Of a stretch of 64,000 nt of DNA, positions 37,601-49,651 are shown one piece after another. The translations under genes and the position numbers were made by a program. Positions within the stretch are counted from its first letter, which is position 1, and the number at the start of each line of letters is the position of its first letter. The stretch is from Cheilinus undulatus (Eukaryota; Chordata; Actinopteri; Labriformes; Labridae): contig NC_054867.1 of the NCBI RefSeq assembly GCF_018320785.1, forward strand, positions 26,911,855 through 26,975,854. The letters are read 5' to 3'. The notes below the pieces were generated by a model. That model was not told where the DNA came from. It did no database searches and saw only the letters and a program-made list of their open reading frames with translations.

Positions 37601-40600
37601 AGACCTTAATATTGCAATGCTTGTTGCTCTTCTTAAATCAACCATATGTTATATGTGGCATAACAGAGAGTTTGAGATGATGTATGTCAGCTGAAACTCT
37701 AATGCAGGTCTATTTTCGCTGCTGCCAAACCACGTCAATCTATGTAGAGTGGATCCGTACAAACAGCCGGAAAACGTGCTAAACATCTGGTCAATCTCAT
37801 CGAACTCCAGATCAAAAATCCTCATTATATCCTCTCATCTTGCAGCACGAGCAAGAAGTCATTGGGAAAGCAGTGGGTTAAGGAGCTACAACAACGGTAT
37901 TGATGAGGTAAAGTTAACATTTGAGGTAAAACGACAGAATTTTAGGTAAAACCTAAAATTCTTTAAAGCAGACGTAAACCTTTTAACTTTATACTGCACT
38001 CACCCATGGCAGAAGCAATAAAACCATGGAACTATGCTGAAATGAATGGCAGTCCAACTCCAAAAAGGCAAAAATAATTAGCTATTACTACATATTAGCT
38101 ACATACTATTCCTGTGTGAACTTACAATTCTCCTGTGATCTCTGCCCTGTTGTCTAATGCTGATCAGGACTGCGCTTCACTGGTGGCATGCTCTAGACAC
38201 GCCACCAGTGCACTGTGGATTGCAGCCTTTGTTTGTGGAAATTGTGGGTAAGAATTGAGTTCCAAAAATTGCTAAATCCACCGCTGTGCATGGGTCAGAG
38301 TTTGCTTACAAGTGTGCACATTTTATTTCTAGATCACATACTTTGCCAACTACAGGCCCTGTGTTGAGCAACACAATGTTTACAAGTAAGAGCAGTGGAG
38401 GATCCAGGTAGGGCCAACAAGAGCTCCCCTGAAAACTGATTGGCCATCCCCAAATTACTGAAAATGATATTCCTTGTTGGAAAGCTATACTGTCGGATGT
38501 TTCTCCTTCTTTTTTTTTTTTTAAGCAGATTCAGTTATATCTTAACCAATGGATTGGTTCTATTAACTTTATTACATTGAAGGTGGGGTATATTACAGGG
38601 GTTCCAGCACCCGTATATTTTTCTTTATGTGGCCCTCAGAGAAAAGTCTGGACACCGTAGTTGTAAAGGCACTTCGTTCTTCTGCAAGAAGATGCAGATC
38701 ATCAGTTCAGCCTATTATAAAAATCTTTCTTCACATTATGCTGTGTGAGATGTCGTTGTTGTGTTTTTTGTGCAAGAGGGTCAGTTCAGGACTACATCAA
38801 GTTCATAGTCGGGTACAGGCCTTGTTTTAAAAGGAATGTGAACAGCCAAACAATAAATTCAGATTCAATCAAAAAATCTGAACTGAGAGGTGATGCTTGT
38901 GTGAGCACAGCTATCATGCTCTGAGACAGCTCTGAAGCCTGCAAAGTTTTTATTATGCATCAAACACAAGAGTAGACAGCACACTAGAACAAGTCAAACC
39001 CACATTTTAAACAGGAGAGAACAGCTAGTACCAAGATGCCAGTAAAGCCATGCCAAACACACTACTTAGACATATTTGACAGTTGTTTAATGAGTTTGTT
39101 GATCCAGAAAAAAATGAAACAGAGGATATGTTTGTTACCAAAGTGTGTCGACAGCTATCATTATTGATATTTTACTGCCTGTATGACTCGCCTCCTTTCT
39201 CAGCTTCCAGCCACCTGGCATAGAGGTAACTTTTCTTTTTTTTTTTTTTCGTTTTTTTTTTTTACATGATTGTCGTCACACTGGGTGCGGCAATACAACT
39301 ATTATATAACGCAGTGGCATGCTGCAAATGAGATTAATAGGGTTCAAGTCTTAATGACAAAGGGCCTTTTTATCCCCTTAGCTCTGCTTGCACACTCAAT
39401 ATCCAATGTCATATTCAAACAAATATCCTCCCTGCTGCAGATATGAAAGTGTATTTGGACTAAAGCCAAGCACATGTGAAAGGGCTCCTCTTAGACGTCA
39501 CAGGGCATTTTTTGTGCCTGGCCCTAGGTGAGTACTGTCTCTCGAGGCGTGTCTCTGTGCATTTGCTAGATTTGCCTGCTTAGTAGTGCGTACGAGCTGA
39601 TGTCTTAGTTTGAACAAGGAGGTGCAGGGAAGAAGGCAGGGATCTATTTTTAACTGTGCCATGGTTCCCCTGCCCCTTTTGCACGCTGCTCCTGTGGGTC
39701 TGCAGCCTTAAGGGCCGGGTTGGCCCATTCAGGGACTGAGCATACTCTGAGGACAGCAAGTACAAGGTGTGGCTAGAAGTGTTTGTGAACAACAGTGTTC
39801 AGCAGCCATGGTGAAGGTACAGGCAGGTGAAGCTGCCCTAAAGCGTTTGCTGTTGAACTGATTTTAGTCTGCAGGTTGTTTTTTCTGACCTGAGGTAACC
39901 CAGTGACTCTGAAGCGGTGGTGTATATTTAGGTTTTTATAGTGGCTATCAACACCTCTGACTGAGCACATGCTGTCTGGGTGAGTCAAGTCTTGGTATCC
40001 AGTTGCACTTGTCGGGTATTGAGATACACAGGATTGTGTGGCACTCTTGAGGAGGAGCTACAGTGAACTTAGACTCCGGGTTTAGTTGCACTGGACTGGT
40101 TCAGGTCAGCTGGCAGCATGGATCTGTTACAGTTTTCCACGGCAGGGTTGAGGGACACCCTAGTGTTACATTGCAGTGGGTGTGTTTGGGTGCACAACAA
40201 GGATGGGGAGGGGGTGAAGGGACACCAGGGTGGAGTGTATTAAGTGCTGGTGTCAGCCCCAGGCTTGGGCCCAGACGATGGACCACGCAGCCCATTGTGC
40301 GGTCCCAATGACAGTGGGTGTAGTGGCACCCTCCCCTGGGCTTCCTCAATGGGGAGCTTGAGAGCTGGAGGGATCAGCTTAATGGGCCGACAAGAGTTGC
40401 TTTGACTGCAGACACTTGGACAAAGAGCTCAGAACAAGTGCTACGACAGGAGCAGGTTAGCAACATACACAAGCACAGAGAGGAGGGCGGAGTGGGGTGG
40501 GGGGTAACGAAAGTTCCTGCAATGTGAACGAAGCCCATGTGTCACAAAGGGCTAGAAAGAAAAAGAGCATGAAAGTAAAGGAAGTACAGGCTGCATTAAG

Positions 40601-43600
40601 GCTGATTCCTGAACTGTCCATTACTGGCAAAGATTCCCACACTGAAGTATATCCAAAGTACACACCTACCTATAAACCAGAGTTTATCTTGAACCTTTGC
40701 CAAGAGGACATTTGCTGCCTATCAGACAGCTCCATGCAGCAGCTCATCTCTTACATGACAGAGTGGGAGTGTAGACTTGGAGGTAAGGGGGGCTGTGACC
40801 GTTGTTTTGAGGTGGGTAAGTTTAGCACTTGGGACTTTCAGGCTTTTTCACTTCAACTTTTGACTGTGCCGATCCAAACCAAGCCATGCTGATTTACTTT
40901 TCCATCGCTAGTTTGGCTGCGCTAGGATATGCCAAGCCACACCCCTGAATGGTCCTGCACTGGCGCAAGGCCCAAGTGCGCTGCAGTAACATGAGGATTG
41001 TCATCATTTAGGAATGCCTCATGGACATGTTTAAGTAGCAGCCGCTGCACTAAACTGGAGCCAAGCTAGTCAATGTAATGAAAAACCATTTAAAAGAGCA
41101 TTATTTCAGAGACAAAGCCCAGAAAAGAGTAATATGGCGCACCAAATAAACGGTTTCACATGTCCATAATATAGGTTTCATTTCCCATCAGTCAGGGAAC
41201 AAAGAACTACTGACAGTGTTTGGGAAAGGCAGAACCTTAAGATAAAGAAACAGCGGGTGATTGGATGAACATTCTGTCATCATGGGCTAGCCAAAGCAAA
41301 AAAACTTAAGAAACAGTAGGCGTGCTGCCCCTACAAAATTCAAACTTGACAGGCGACCATCATCATTGTTCACTTTCTGCTGAAACCATTTGTAATAAGA
41401 GCAAAAACATCTTCACCAACCAGAATAGCTTTCAGTGTGGTTCTATGCTCTTATTTTGATTAAGAAATGATGTCCAGTTCTGAAAAAAGTACATCTATAG
41501 CTGTGTTACTCTCTTCCCCTGTCATCATTGTTTACAGGCTTGCAGTACAACTAAACACACCCACTGCTACCACTTTGTTCTCCTCATAAGATGCTGATCA
41601 GTCCATTCTCTCTCTGAGGGTACAGCCCTACTGAATTTGTCTATCTGGCGATCTGATGGAGCGTTGTGCTCCGTCCACCTCCATTGGCTACTTTGTTTTT
41701 TAAATGAAGGATTCTTTTAATAAAAACTGAGCTCCAAAAGGTGAAGATACTATATAGTAAAGACCGAAGGCACACCGAAGATACATCCTTGCAAAATAGC
41801 CTCTTTAACATGTGTTAAAGTATCTTTAGCTGTTGAATAGTTGTAGTAATAACATATGATTGTACAAATTCCCACGGCACGTCTGAACTTGCCTCAAGGC
41901 ACACCCTTTGAGAACCCCTGCAGTAAACTTCCTTTCATTTTGATGAATATCACATATTAAAAGAGAAAACCGGTTTTAAAAGTGCAGACGTATTCCCAAT
42001 TGAGCTTCCGGCGGGCAGGAGCCACATGCAAAGCATTTTGGGAATTCAATGCACTCCTCAATGGAGGAGAACTATGCTCTGTAGGTAGATGGATTCAGTG
42101 GGGCTGTGCCCTCAGAGGAACAAGTGTTTCAGTGTGATGCTTTGCAGGATGTTGACAGACATGAAGTCAACGTTTTTACTTTCTGATAAAATTATAAAAT
42201 TATAAAAAAAGGAAAACCAAAAACCGTATCACAGGGTAAAAAAGATAAATGTAAGAACCCCAGTAATCCATTTTTTGGGTGTCCTTTTTTTCAAACATTA
42301 AACGATACAAGGTAACAAACCTTTTTTTTTCTTTTTTAGGAAAAAAAGAAAATGAGAGAAGAGAAAATGAAAAACTGGTCTTTTTTCTTCTTTTCTTCTT
42401 AATCGAAAATGGCCTGAAACAGTCGAGGGCACTTAACTTTCTGTGCTTTGGCATTTTTAAGCGATAATTGGGAAGCAGCTTGATTTTTGACTTCTCGTTT
42501 CAAAATAAAAATTCTGTTGCACGCATATTAAACTGAGCAGAACCAGGCACAGACCCTCACCATTCTCCCTCAACGTGCAGATGAGACGTAACGGTTGTGT
42601 TAATATCCCACATTACATCAGCAATTAGCAACCGCCTTAAGATGAACTTGTTAACCTAACCTTGAGGGGACTGGTGAATGTAAGTGTAAAGGTGGTAGTT
42701 GTCCTGTTCTTACTTTAGCCATCTGAGCCTGGACCCCGCTGGACTTAAGGGCTGTAACAGCTTTCTGTGCTGCCGCTGGACTGTCAAAGTCCACAAAGCC
42801 ATAGCCTGTTGAAAAGAAACAGACATAAAAAATTGCAGTAATGTTATTGAGATTTGAAAGTCTTGTTCTTTCCAGCAAAGCTGAATAAACAGATCAGTGC
42901 TACTCTAATATCTGCTTCTTAGTGGCAGCCATTCAAAGGTTAGCTCAGCTTAGCATAAAGATTGGGGAGGGAGGGGGCTACATGAAGTTAAACAGGGAGC
43001 AACTTACCTTTGCATTTATTGGTAGTTTTATCCAAGATGGCCTTAGTTGACACAATCTTGCCATACCTTTAGGGACACAGAGGGAGAGAGAAAAACAGGA
43101 TCAGTGACAGATGAGGTGACTGTGAGCCAACCAGAGGAATCTGCTCCTCTCATACCAATCCTGTCACACTTCCTCCGGCTGCATGACTACAGGTGTAAAC
43201 ATGAATATGAACTCTTTCGTGCAATCGATTGTGTCAATCAAGTGTCACAGAAAACTTTGTGAGCCTCCGCCCTCCTAGTCTTTGTCTGCCGGTGTATAGC
43301 TACTCTGTCTTTAACAGACAGAGAGAGACAGCACCTGAGGGCGTAAAACAATTTGTCCCATGCCTTACTTTACAACACACACAAGCGGACAAAGACATAA
43401 ACACACACCCCTCTCCTAAATACAGCTCTGCTCTTGGGTATTTTTGGTTCAAACAAAGCTTTTAGATGTTGTCACTAGAAATGTCTGACTTGCAAATAGA
43501 TTTATCCTCTTAAAAGGGAGAGGCTGAATGTATGAACTATTTTATCACACATGAAATGAGCAGTTAAGTGTTTGAAAGATAAGCTGAATTATTTTCTCCA

Positions 43601-46600
43601 TCAAAACAAAAACATGAGGAAAAGAAAATCACTTAATGGACGATTAGAAACATAAAATATTCATGACTCATAAATCACCTTTTAGGCAGTAAATAAGAAG
43701 TGTTACATAATATTCAGGGACTAATGGATGACAGTATTACAAGAGCTGCTCATGTGCTTCAGTATTGTCTGGTGAATTCAGCCAGTGAGGGCGGCTGGTG
43801 CTCTTCTGTTTGGGCGACATGGCGTCTGGGCGGAATGTACACTGTAACCTGATGCTTCACCCCTCCGGTTTGCTTTCCTTCCCACCACCTCCCTCTCCCT
43901 CGCTCTGTTTTTTCCACCCTCAGATCAGAGACGCCGCTGGGTCCTACACTCCCACTGAGTTCTAGTGGACATTAGCCCAGATGACTCAGATGAGAATAAA
44001 CTCAGGTACACAGCTTTCATCAGACTTTATGTCAGTCTGCCGAAATATCATCCAGTCCTCAGTTACAGTAACTAAACAGGATTAATAAAGTATTAGAAAA
44101 TATTTATCATCTATAAAGTATTGTTACTCACTTATATGACATTTGAAAAAAAGCTCAGTGTCTCTCGCAGAATAATGCTGCACAGTAGGGATAGTCATCC
44201 CTACCGAAAGCGTAAGAGAGTGGAAAAAAATTATAAAAACAGTTAAAGCGAGTTAGCTAAAGACGGTAGTTTGTGATAGAGACAGAGAATTTGGTTATAA
44301 AGCAAAACAGCACTGGATCTGTCACCTGGCAGCGGTTCGGATTTCAAATGGAAGACGTCAAACAAAACATGGTAATATGTAAAATATGCTATAAGATTAC
44401 ACTGAGATTACGGCAGCAGTAACACAATACATTTCCACAGACATGGCTCCAGTAAATGTTGTAAGGAAAGCCATATGTTTATCATAAAGACAGAGTTGTC
44501 TGTGTCAGTCAGAGAAAAGGTAGCTTGGACCTGGGTGGCTGTAAATACTAACGCATTAGTAAGACATATGTACATTTACCCTTACTGTATCTCTTTTATG
44601 AAAGCTTTATTGCATGATGAAGGATATTTTCCAACTTCCAATATGGCAATATTTACAAATTAATTTTTGCTGATACCTATATATCCTATAAATGTAGTTC
44701 AAACCTAAAACATAAGTCCTAAAACACATTCTTAAGCCCTGTTTACACACCTGAAAATGCTGTTGTGTAATCAGGGCTTAAGTTTAGGATGAACATAGAA
44801 AAACACTGATTTAAGTCTGCTGGCCCTGCCTTAAACTCTGCTAACTTATTGATTCATACAGTTAATATTACAGCTGATATACGGGTTCGGCAAAAATGTT
44901 AATATCTGCCAGTTAGATTATTAACTTTTTAAACTAATATCTGCTGATAATATCATGTATCCCCAGTTTTTACTAATACTTTACTTATAGATTAATAAAA
45001 CATTTATAATCATATTTATGACAGACATATAAATTAGATAAGGATGCTTTGTAAATTATGAGTTAACTATCTACTTTGTTTTATGAATGAATCAGTAAAG
45101 TATTTATAATTGTTTATAAATGATGTATACATGACTTATTTATGCATTTTAAATGATGAGTCACATACTTCCTTCTTTGCTCTATTGATGCCTAATGGTG
45201 TTTACTTATTATAAAGTGTTCCCAAATATTCATGCACATAATGAGCTCATGAATCATTATAGGAAAAAAAACAGCAGAAGATTCACAAACTCAGAATTCC
45301 ATTAATTATACTTAACCAATGTATACATATTAGAGTCATTGATCCTGTTTATTTGGAATTATGACAAGAAAAATAGAAACACCATAAAGCAAACTTCCTC
45401 CCTGAGGGAATTAATGATTCATCATCCGTTGCCAAATAGCTGGATGACCTTTGCATAGGCTGTGTTTATAGTTTCCCACTGTCATCGCAGAGCTGCAAAG
45501 CAGTCATTAGACAAGAAATACACAAAGATTGAGCTAATGTAACCCAGTCATTTCAGGGTGAGAGCATTTACAGCTTACTTCTCTAGAAAACAGAATTGGC
45601 TTAGAAGAAAGTTTCTCCTGTCATTATATTAGGCATAAAATAAGTGAAAGAGATTGCACGATGTTCAAACCTTTACCTTCCAGCTGTTTATTTTATTAGG
45701 AACACTCCCTTCCCTGATTTAAAGCCCAGGATGTTGTTTTTGTAGACTTTGTATTGTGCACACAAGCACATCAACACGCACATGCAGACCCCTGGAGAAG
45801 ATTTTAAAGCCTGTTTATTCCCAAGTTTCTTTGAGACTCATTACTGAATTTGTTCTGTTAATAAAAAAGAAAGGAGCAGGTGAAGTTGAACAGTTAAAAC
45901 ACGCTACAGGTTTACAGAATATAGGCATGAACTCTTTTTTTTCAGTTATTATATAACACTCCAAATTTAACACACCAGTACTAATATTTTGCATAGATAT
46001 TGTGCAAATATGAATTAATTCTAGCAATTGGTTCATACTGATTGCAGTGAGCTTCTTTTAAAGCATGATGAAAGAATGGAAGCAATATACTCCAAACAGA
46101 GTGTTTAGGAGAGTTCAGTGCTATGAAGGTAGTTTGACCCTTGCTTTACCTTCAGCCCTCTGCAGCACATCAGCCCACCACGCTGAGGAGCAAACAGGGA
46201 CTTAAAAGATACTCCTGACCCATATACGGCTGTCTGACATTCTTTCCCAGCAGGCTGTGCAACTCTTTTCCCACTCATTTAAGTTTCCCTTTCAAGGGGA
46301 GCATTCCCACCCCTACCCCTAAACCCTGCATCTCCTCTCCACAATGACTTCTCTGTTGATCCTTTCGAGCCTGTGTGTTTCACATACCAACCGCAGATGT
46401 CAGATTTTCTTTGATTGTTCCTGCCTTGACAATGTGTGTCTGTGCAGCGCACCAAAACTCAAATGTTAACATAATTATCAGATGCTAGCTGTATAAATTT
46501 GCTCTGTGGATTTGGAGGCTTCCTCTGGTAGGGTCAGAATGGTTAAAATGGAGAATGAAAAATAAATATTGATCAGGGCGAGGCTGTGTTGTTGGTGTAA

Positions 46601-49600
46601 TTAAGTCAGATTTTATGAGTTTTTGCTACTGATTGATTAGGGAGGCGTGACTGACCCAGAGATGATGCAGCATGGCTTAAGTTCAAAAATCACATCTCTG
46701 ACACAGTTCACAGCCCTGACCTGCAGCCCAGTAATAACTCAGTAATAAAGCACCAGTTTGGGTGCTTTGTCACAGGGTTTCATCCGGAGTGTACGTGTGT
46801 TTGCACTGTTGTCATACTATGAGGCTGTTTGTCTAGGGGTGTGTGCATTCACAGCCAAGTCAGCCTCACAGAAAGTGGAAGGTTAGATCAGGACATGAGG
46901 AGGCCACACACTGAACCCTTCTCTGGCCCCTTCTCCTCTTCGTCTTCACCCCGGCCCCAGCCTCCTCCTGACTCTCATTTGGTCTTTTCCCTCTAAGGCA
47001 CTATCCCTTTGCTGACGATTTCTTCTGTTTCCTGTGAACGTCAAGATTTAATCAATGAAACTTTAGTTGTGGTTATTCTGAATCTGTATTTGTAAACCAC
47101 TTCTTTGCCCTTCCTGCCTAAAGAGCTCCTTTTTCTGAACATCAAAATACGCTTTTAAACTGTTTAATTGCATGTGTCCAGCAGATGAAGAGCATAGCTA
47201 CAGAGAACACAGATGTTATCCACTCACATTCAGTCAGTTTCTACATGACTCTTTTTGACAGTAACACAGATGAGGATCTTTACTTGAACCAGTTGACGTG
47301 GACATGAACATATCTTCACATTGCTTCTCGAAAGCAACAACTGACGCATCAATAAGGGTTATATATCTCATATATTAGCCTTAGTGCTGTTTGACTTTTG
47401 CTGTTACAAAACAGGACAAAGAAATAATGTGAAAGTTTTGATGCATTTAGTGACATATGCACATGAATCTGTTTAAGCACAAAGGTAAAGCACATAAGGC
47501 TTTTACAAAAACACCTAAAATTCTGATGATTTCCCCAAATTTTCAGGGCGAGCTGCATGTGTGACCATTAGTTTAATCTGGCTTTATCCATGCAGGAAGT
47601 CAGGCAGATCCAACATGAGAACACAGAAGGGTCCCCATGAATTTGGGTTCATCACAAAGTGAAACCAACACTCTTCAACATAAACCAGCATGACTGATGA
47701 CTCTCCTAATATAGGCCCATAAAATTATAAACCAATAAAATATCTTGGCTCTGCAGGTTATGATGCTGCTAAAGGATCTGAAAGGTCACTCCTGGACAAA
47801 CTCTAATCTGTATTCATAGTCAAACTCCAGAGAAAATGATACCATAGTAGCAGTGTTTTACCATAATGAGTGATGAAAAATCTCAGTATTGGTATTAGCA
47901 ATGGCTTAACTGTTATTTGAGACATCGGTATTGATGTCAGTCTTAATTTTTCAATCAGTGTATCGCTAGTTATTGCGGTAAATGATGCAAAACAGGACGG
48001 CTAGTTTGGGTTACTATTGACTCTGACAGTGATCTTAAGATCATCCCTAATAGTGTCAAAATCAGATAATGACATAGTACCAGTAATACACATCCAGTAC
48101 CTACTGGACTGAATTAAAACACAGATATTGATACTTCATTTTGATACCTTCTCATCCCAAATGAAAGGCAAGAAAAAGTCATGGAAGTTACACGTTTTCT
48201 TTTCTTATCCCATGTTTGACTGGCATCTTATAAACATATTTCTGCAGATCGTTTACAACACCCAGACAGCTTTTATCCTCCTGCTAAATTTCACATCGAT
48301 TCAGCACCAGCATCAGTTAAAAACAAACGATACCCAACCCTTGGTAAAATAGAGAAAGGAACTGATCACACACAGTGGTAGCATGATTGTTCTTAGTGTG
48401 GGACTGAGGAGGTTTCAACCGGGAAATGGAGGAAAAAATGGTGTCTGTCTGTGGCTACCCCGGCTATATGACAACACGCCTGTTCCTAAGGCTTGTGTGG
48501 AGGAAAGAGAGTGAGGAGGTTGGATTGCTTGGTAAGTTGTGAAAACATTCGTCTGTCATTTTGTAACAGTAGATACAAATCAGAAATCCTCTCAATGTAG
48601 TCAAGCTCAGCCATGTTTGTTGACAACAGACTGAAAAGCCAGATAAAGGAGAAGGAAGCCCCTCCCCACTTGCATCTTTTGGCGCACTCACGTACATGGA
48701 GTGGAGTGACATGTTCGTGCAAATTTTAACAATTAAGTTAGTAAACTCCCTATATTTGAACATTCAGATAAGCACAAATAGGCAAACGTTCACATCAGGT
48801 GTGAGCACAACATTTGAAGTATCAAGAAGCAGTGACTCTATGAATCTTGTTGTCTCTATGAGGATGTGTTTTTGAAGAAGAAGTCTGAGCACTGCTTTTC
48901 TATAAAATCATGAATTGCTATGTCCATATTTTGTAGGGATAAATGATGTATCATTTACAACCAAGATGGTGATATGTGCATGCATGATAGTCATGTTAGT
49001 CATGTGACCTGAAGTACATCAGGCTGCCACTCTTGTGCTGTTGGATGTAAACCACAACGGGGAGTTTTCTTGTTTGCATGACTAATCTACATTAAAGTCT
49101 GGCTGAAATCGCCAGGGGTATATATTTAAAAAAAAAGATAATTGATTTGAAATTTGATTAGTGTACATAAAAGAAACAAGGAAATAAAATGCTATCTTAA
49201 GGGCTTTTTGCAGGTTTTGGCAGGTTTATTTTCAGTCTTTCGATGTAGATGTTCTGTGGTTTCTGCCTATTAGCTTAGCGATAAAATTTGTTAACCAAAC
49301 AGAAATCTGAATTCCCCAAAAGTGACAGTGTTTCTTTTTAAATTTCAGATTCTTAGGATGAAATATCACACCAGACATCTTTTCCAGTTTCACCTCATGG
49401 TGCTGTTTCCAAAGAATATCTAGACAGTTATTCTGTCAGTGCTTATTGTGAATCTAAAATCTTGGGTTTGAAAATCACTCACGGCTGGCAGAGCTTGACC
49501 AGGTCTTGGTCCGTGGTCCCGGGATGTAGGCCACGAATATACAGGTTAGTTTTACTTAGCTGTTCCCCTCCCCCACTGCTGCTGTTGCTACTACTGTTGA

Positions 49601-49649
49601 TGTTGGGACTGGGGGGCGCCATCTGGTGGCCGGAGGACACATAGGCCTG
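24253..49649 (-). CDS. rbms2: RBMS-family RNA/ssDNA-binding protein with two RRMs (RBMS2-like)
   Basis: Twelve exons, in transcript order: 49649-49483, 43066-43008, 42805-42714, 36176-36019, 30901-30822, 30700-30591, 30389-30346, 30149-30056, 29434-29384, 26943-26833, 26729-26649 and 24333-24253 (TGA). They join in frame over 1128 bases (375 residues plus stop). RRM1 has NLYIRGL and GYGFVDF; RRM2 has NLYISNL and GVGFARM; then come [15 protein letters not shown] and a proline/glutamine-rich tail ending YSYQHNK. RBMS (MSSP) proteins bind AU-rich RNA and single-stranded DNA and act in mRNA stability and cell-cycle control. [26 protein letters not shown] and VPPSSVPVE favour RBMS2 over RBMS1 and RBMS3. 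The first exon (about 20 residues) was not found and should lie beyond 64 kb. The gene converges on faim2. Confidence 0.95.
25290..25890 (+). mobile_element. Probable DNA-transposon fragment with a short ORF at 25555-25650
   Basis: This intronic block has a repeat-like start (GGGGTATTATGCC) and a (C)n run. An ATG at 25555 opens a 31-codon frame, [20 protein letters not shown] followed by an acidic, glutamine-rich end and TGA at 25648-25650. A GT-containing donor-like site (TTTGGTAAGC) follows at about 25677. The [10 protein letters not shown] block resembles the N-terminal QPYMFEPE-type motif of fish transposon-derived proteins with a P2X7-C-terminus-like domain. That link is from memory and uncertain. 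No further exon was recognised. Confidence 0.4.
27416..27935. mobile_element. TTAA-flanked MITE with AGGTCACATATT inverted ends
   Basis: The left end is AGGTCACATATTTTACC. The right end read inward is AGGTCACATATTATGC; the first 12 bases are identical. The element is directly flanked by TTAA at 27412-27415 and 27936-27939, the target site of piggyBac and Kolobok superfamilies. It is 520 bp long with no coding capacity, in an rbms2 intron. Confidence 0.85.
27955..28015. repeat. (TATG/TATA)n microsatellite
   Basis: Imperfect tetranucleotide run of TATATGTATG units just after the TTAA-flanked MITE. Confidence 0.8.
28402..28995. mobile_element. hAT-like non-autonomous element with 8-bp target duplication
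   Basis: The element begins TAGGGGTGGG and ends CACAGCCCTC. It is flanked by perfect AGATGAAG copies at 28394-28401 and 28996-29003. An 8-base duplication is the hAT signature, and the ends are imperfect inverted repeats (6 of 8). The interior has repeated AATCGATTC-type words near both ends and an (AT)n tract at 28605-28656. No transposase. Confidence 0.85.
28605..28656. repeat. (AT)n microsatellite
   Basis: Almost pure AT dinucleotide tract of about 50 bases inside the hAT-like element. Confidence 0.95.
30251..30264 (+). promoter_or_regulatory. Candidate CTCF-binding motif in an rbms2 intron
   Basis: CCAGCAGAGGGCAG is a full match to the CTCF core CCASYAGRGGGCRS. It lies in the short intron between rbms2 exons 30389-30346 and 30149-30056, and points opposite to the other candidates in the window. 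Confidence 0.5.
31137..31324 (-). mobile_element. tRNA-derived SINE with perfect target-site duplication
   Basis: On the minus strand a tRNA-like head (A box GTGGCAGAATGG, B box GGCTCGAATCT) is followed by a body (GCAGGTCTCTCCCCACTC, TTTCCCTGTTTCC) and AAATAAACCTTT, then a poly(A) tail at 31155-31137. Perfect direct repeats TGATTTAATGTTTT flank it at 31123-31136 and 31325-31338. A related copy lies at 60700-60885. The ORF on the plus strand is an artefact. Confidence 0.92.
32462..34184 (+). mobile_element. GGGCCC-ended DNA transposon-like element, copy 1 (1.7 kb)
   Basis: The left end GGGCCCTATGAT and the right end read inward GGGCCCTACGAG form short inverted termini. The first ~870 bp are clearly homologous to 59883-60690: GAGGAACGTATATC, GAATATGTTCCC, CACTCACCCCGCC, GATACTGTAGTTC and TAAGTTACTATCACT. 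No transposase is visible. The copy has a private 22-bp hairpin (32710-32758), another inverted pair (32851-32861 with 32878-32888), and an internal direct duplication (33545-33631 and 33901-33983). No clear target duplication. Confidence 0.75.
34370..34415. repeat. GGTAGTAAA short tandem motif
   Basis: Several copies of GGTAGTAAA with A-rich spacers. The same word recurs at 32064-32145 on the other side of the GGGCCC-ended element, suggesting the element landed in or beside this repeat. Confidence 0.6.
34550..35160 (+). mobile_element. Probable DNA-transposon fragment with Myb/SANT-like reading frame
   Basis: Repeated words CAATGGAAACAC occur near both ends, in opposite orientations relative to TTTCCATTG. 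Between them a plus-strand frame (34799 onward) reads [19 protein letters not shown], similar to the start of Myb/SANT-like domains carried by Harbinger-type transposons. It loses similarity after about 20 residues. Family assignment is tentative. Confidence 0.4.
35463..35506. repeat. Interstitial telomere-like tract (CCCTAA)n
   Basis: CCCTAACCCTTACCCTAACC and following units, about six imperfect repeats of the vertebrate telomere hexamer, inside an rbms2 intron. Confidence 0.8.
36180..42713. other. rbms2 intron between the two RRM-coding exon groups
   Basis: 6.5 kb without a coding exon. It contains a short perfect inverted repeat at about 38178-38210 (CACTGGTGGC with GCCACCAGTG), a GC-richer stretch at 39.9-40.5 kb and the decayed repeat at 41.2-41.9 kb. 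Longer open frames here have no domain content. Confidence 0.45.
41205..41925 (+). repeat. Diverged copy of the promoter-like MITE family (copy 2) and a hAT-like end
   Basis: The segment 41215-41620 shares ordered blocks with the 62.5-63.0 kb copy: AAAGGCAGAACCTT, GATTGGATGAACATTCTGTC and GAAATGATGTCCAGTTCTGA. The stretch after this ends TTTGAGAACCCCTG at about 41925, which looks like the right terminus of a hAT element (CAGGGGTTCTCAAA read inward); I did not find its left end. Confidence 0.5.
43067..49482. other. rbms2 intron upstream of the second RRM1 exon
   Basis: 6.4 kb with no recognisable repeat of good quality and no second gene. An acceptor-like site before a 13-residue frame at about 43921-43965 was judged coincidental. 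The low repeat load at about 46.4-46.75 kb would make it a candidate for conserved regulatory sequence, but I cannot test conservation. Confidence 0.35.
49616..49629 (-). promoter_or_regulatory. Candidate CTCF-binding motif inside an rbms2 coding exon
   Basis: The minus (coding) strand reads CCACCAGATGGCGC, matching the CTCF core, with favourable flanks (GG before, CCC after). The same bases encode H-Q-M-A-P just upstream of RRM1. Confidence 0.45.
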
Positions 49650-49651
49650 CT
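49646..49651 (-). promoter_or_regulatory. Tandem (NAGNAG) splice acceptor of rbms2 exon 2
   Basis: On the minus strand the acceptor reads TTGCAG|CAG|GCCTAT. Using either AG keeps the frame and adds or drops one glutamine just before [14 protein letters not shown], upstream of RRM1. Confidence 0.5.

Noticed and set aside
39990..40500. GC-richer block with open frames on both strands in an rbms2 intron, considered as a separate gene
   Set aside because: No domain, no consistent splice structure and no repeat identity; left as unassigned intron.
43911..43970. Possible last exon on plus strand (acceptor CCACCCTCAG, then [13 protein letters not shown] and stop)
   Set aside because: No partner exon, no recognised protein, and it sits inside an rbms2 intron on the opposite strand; probably chance.
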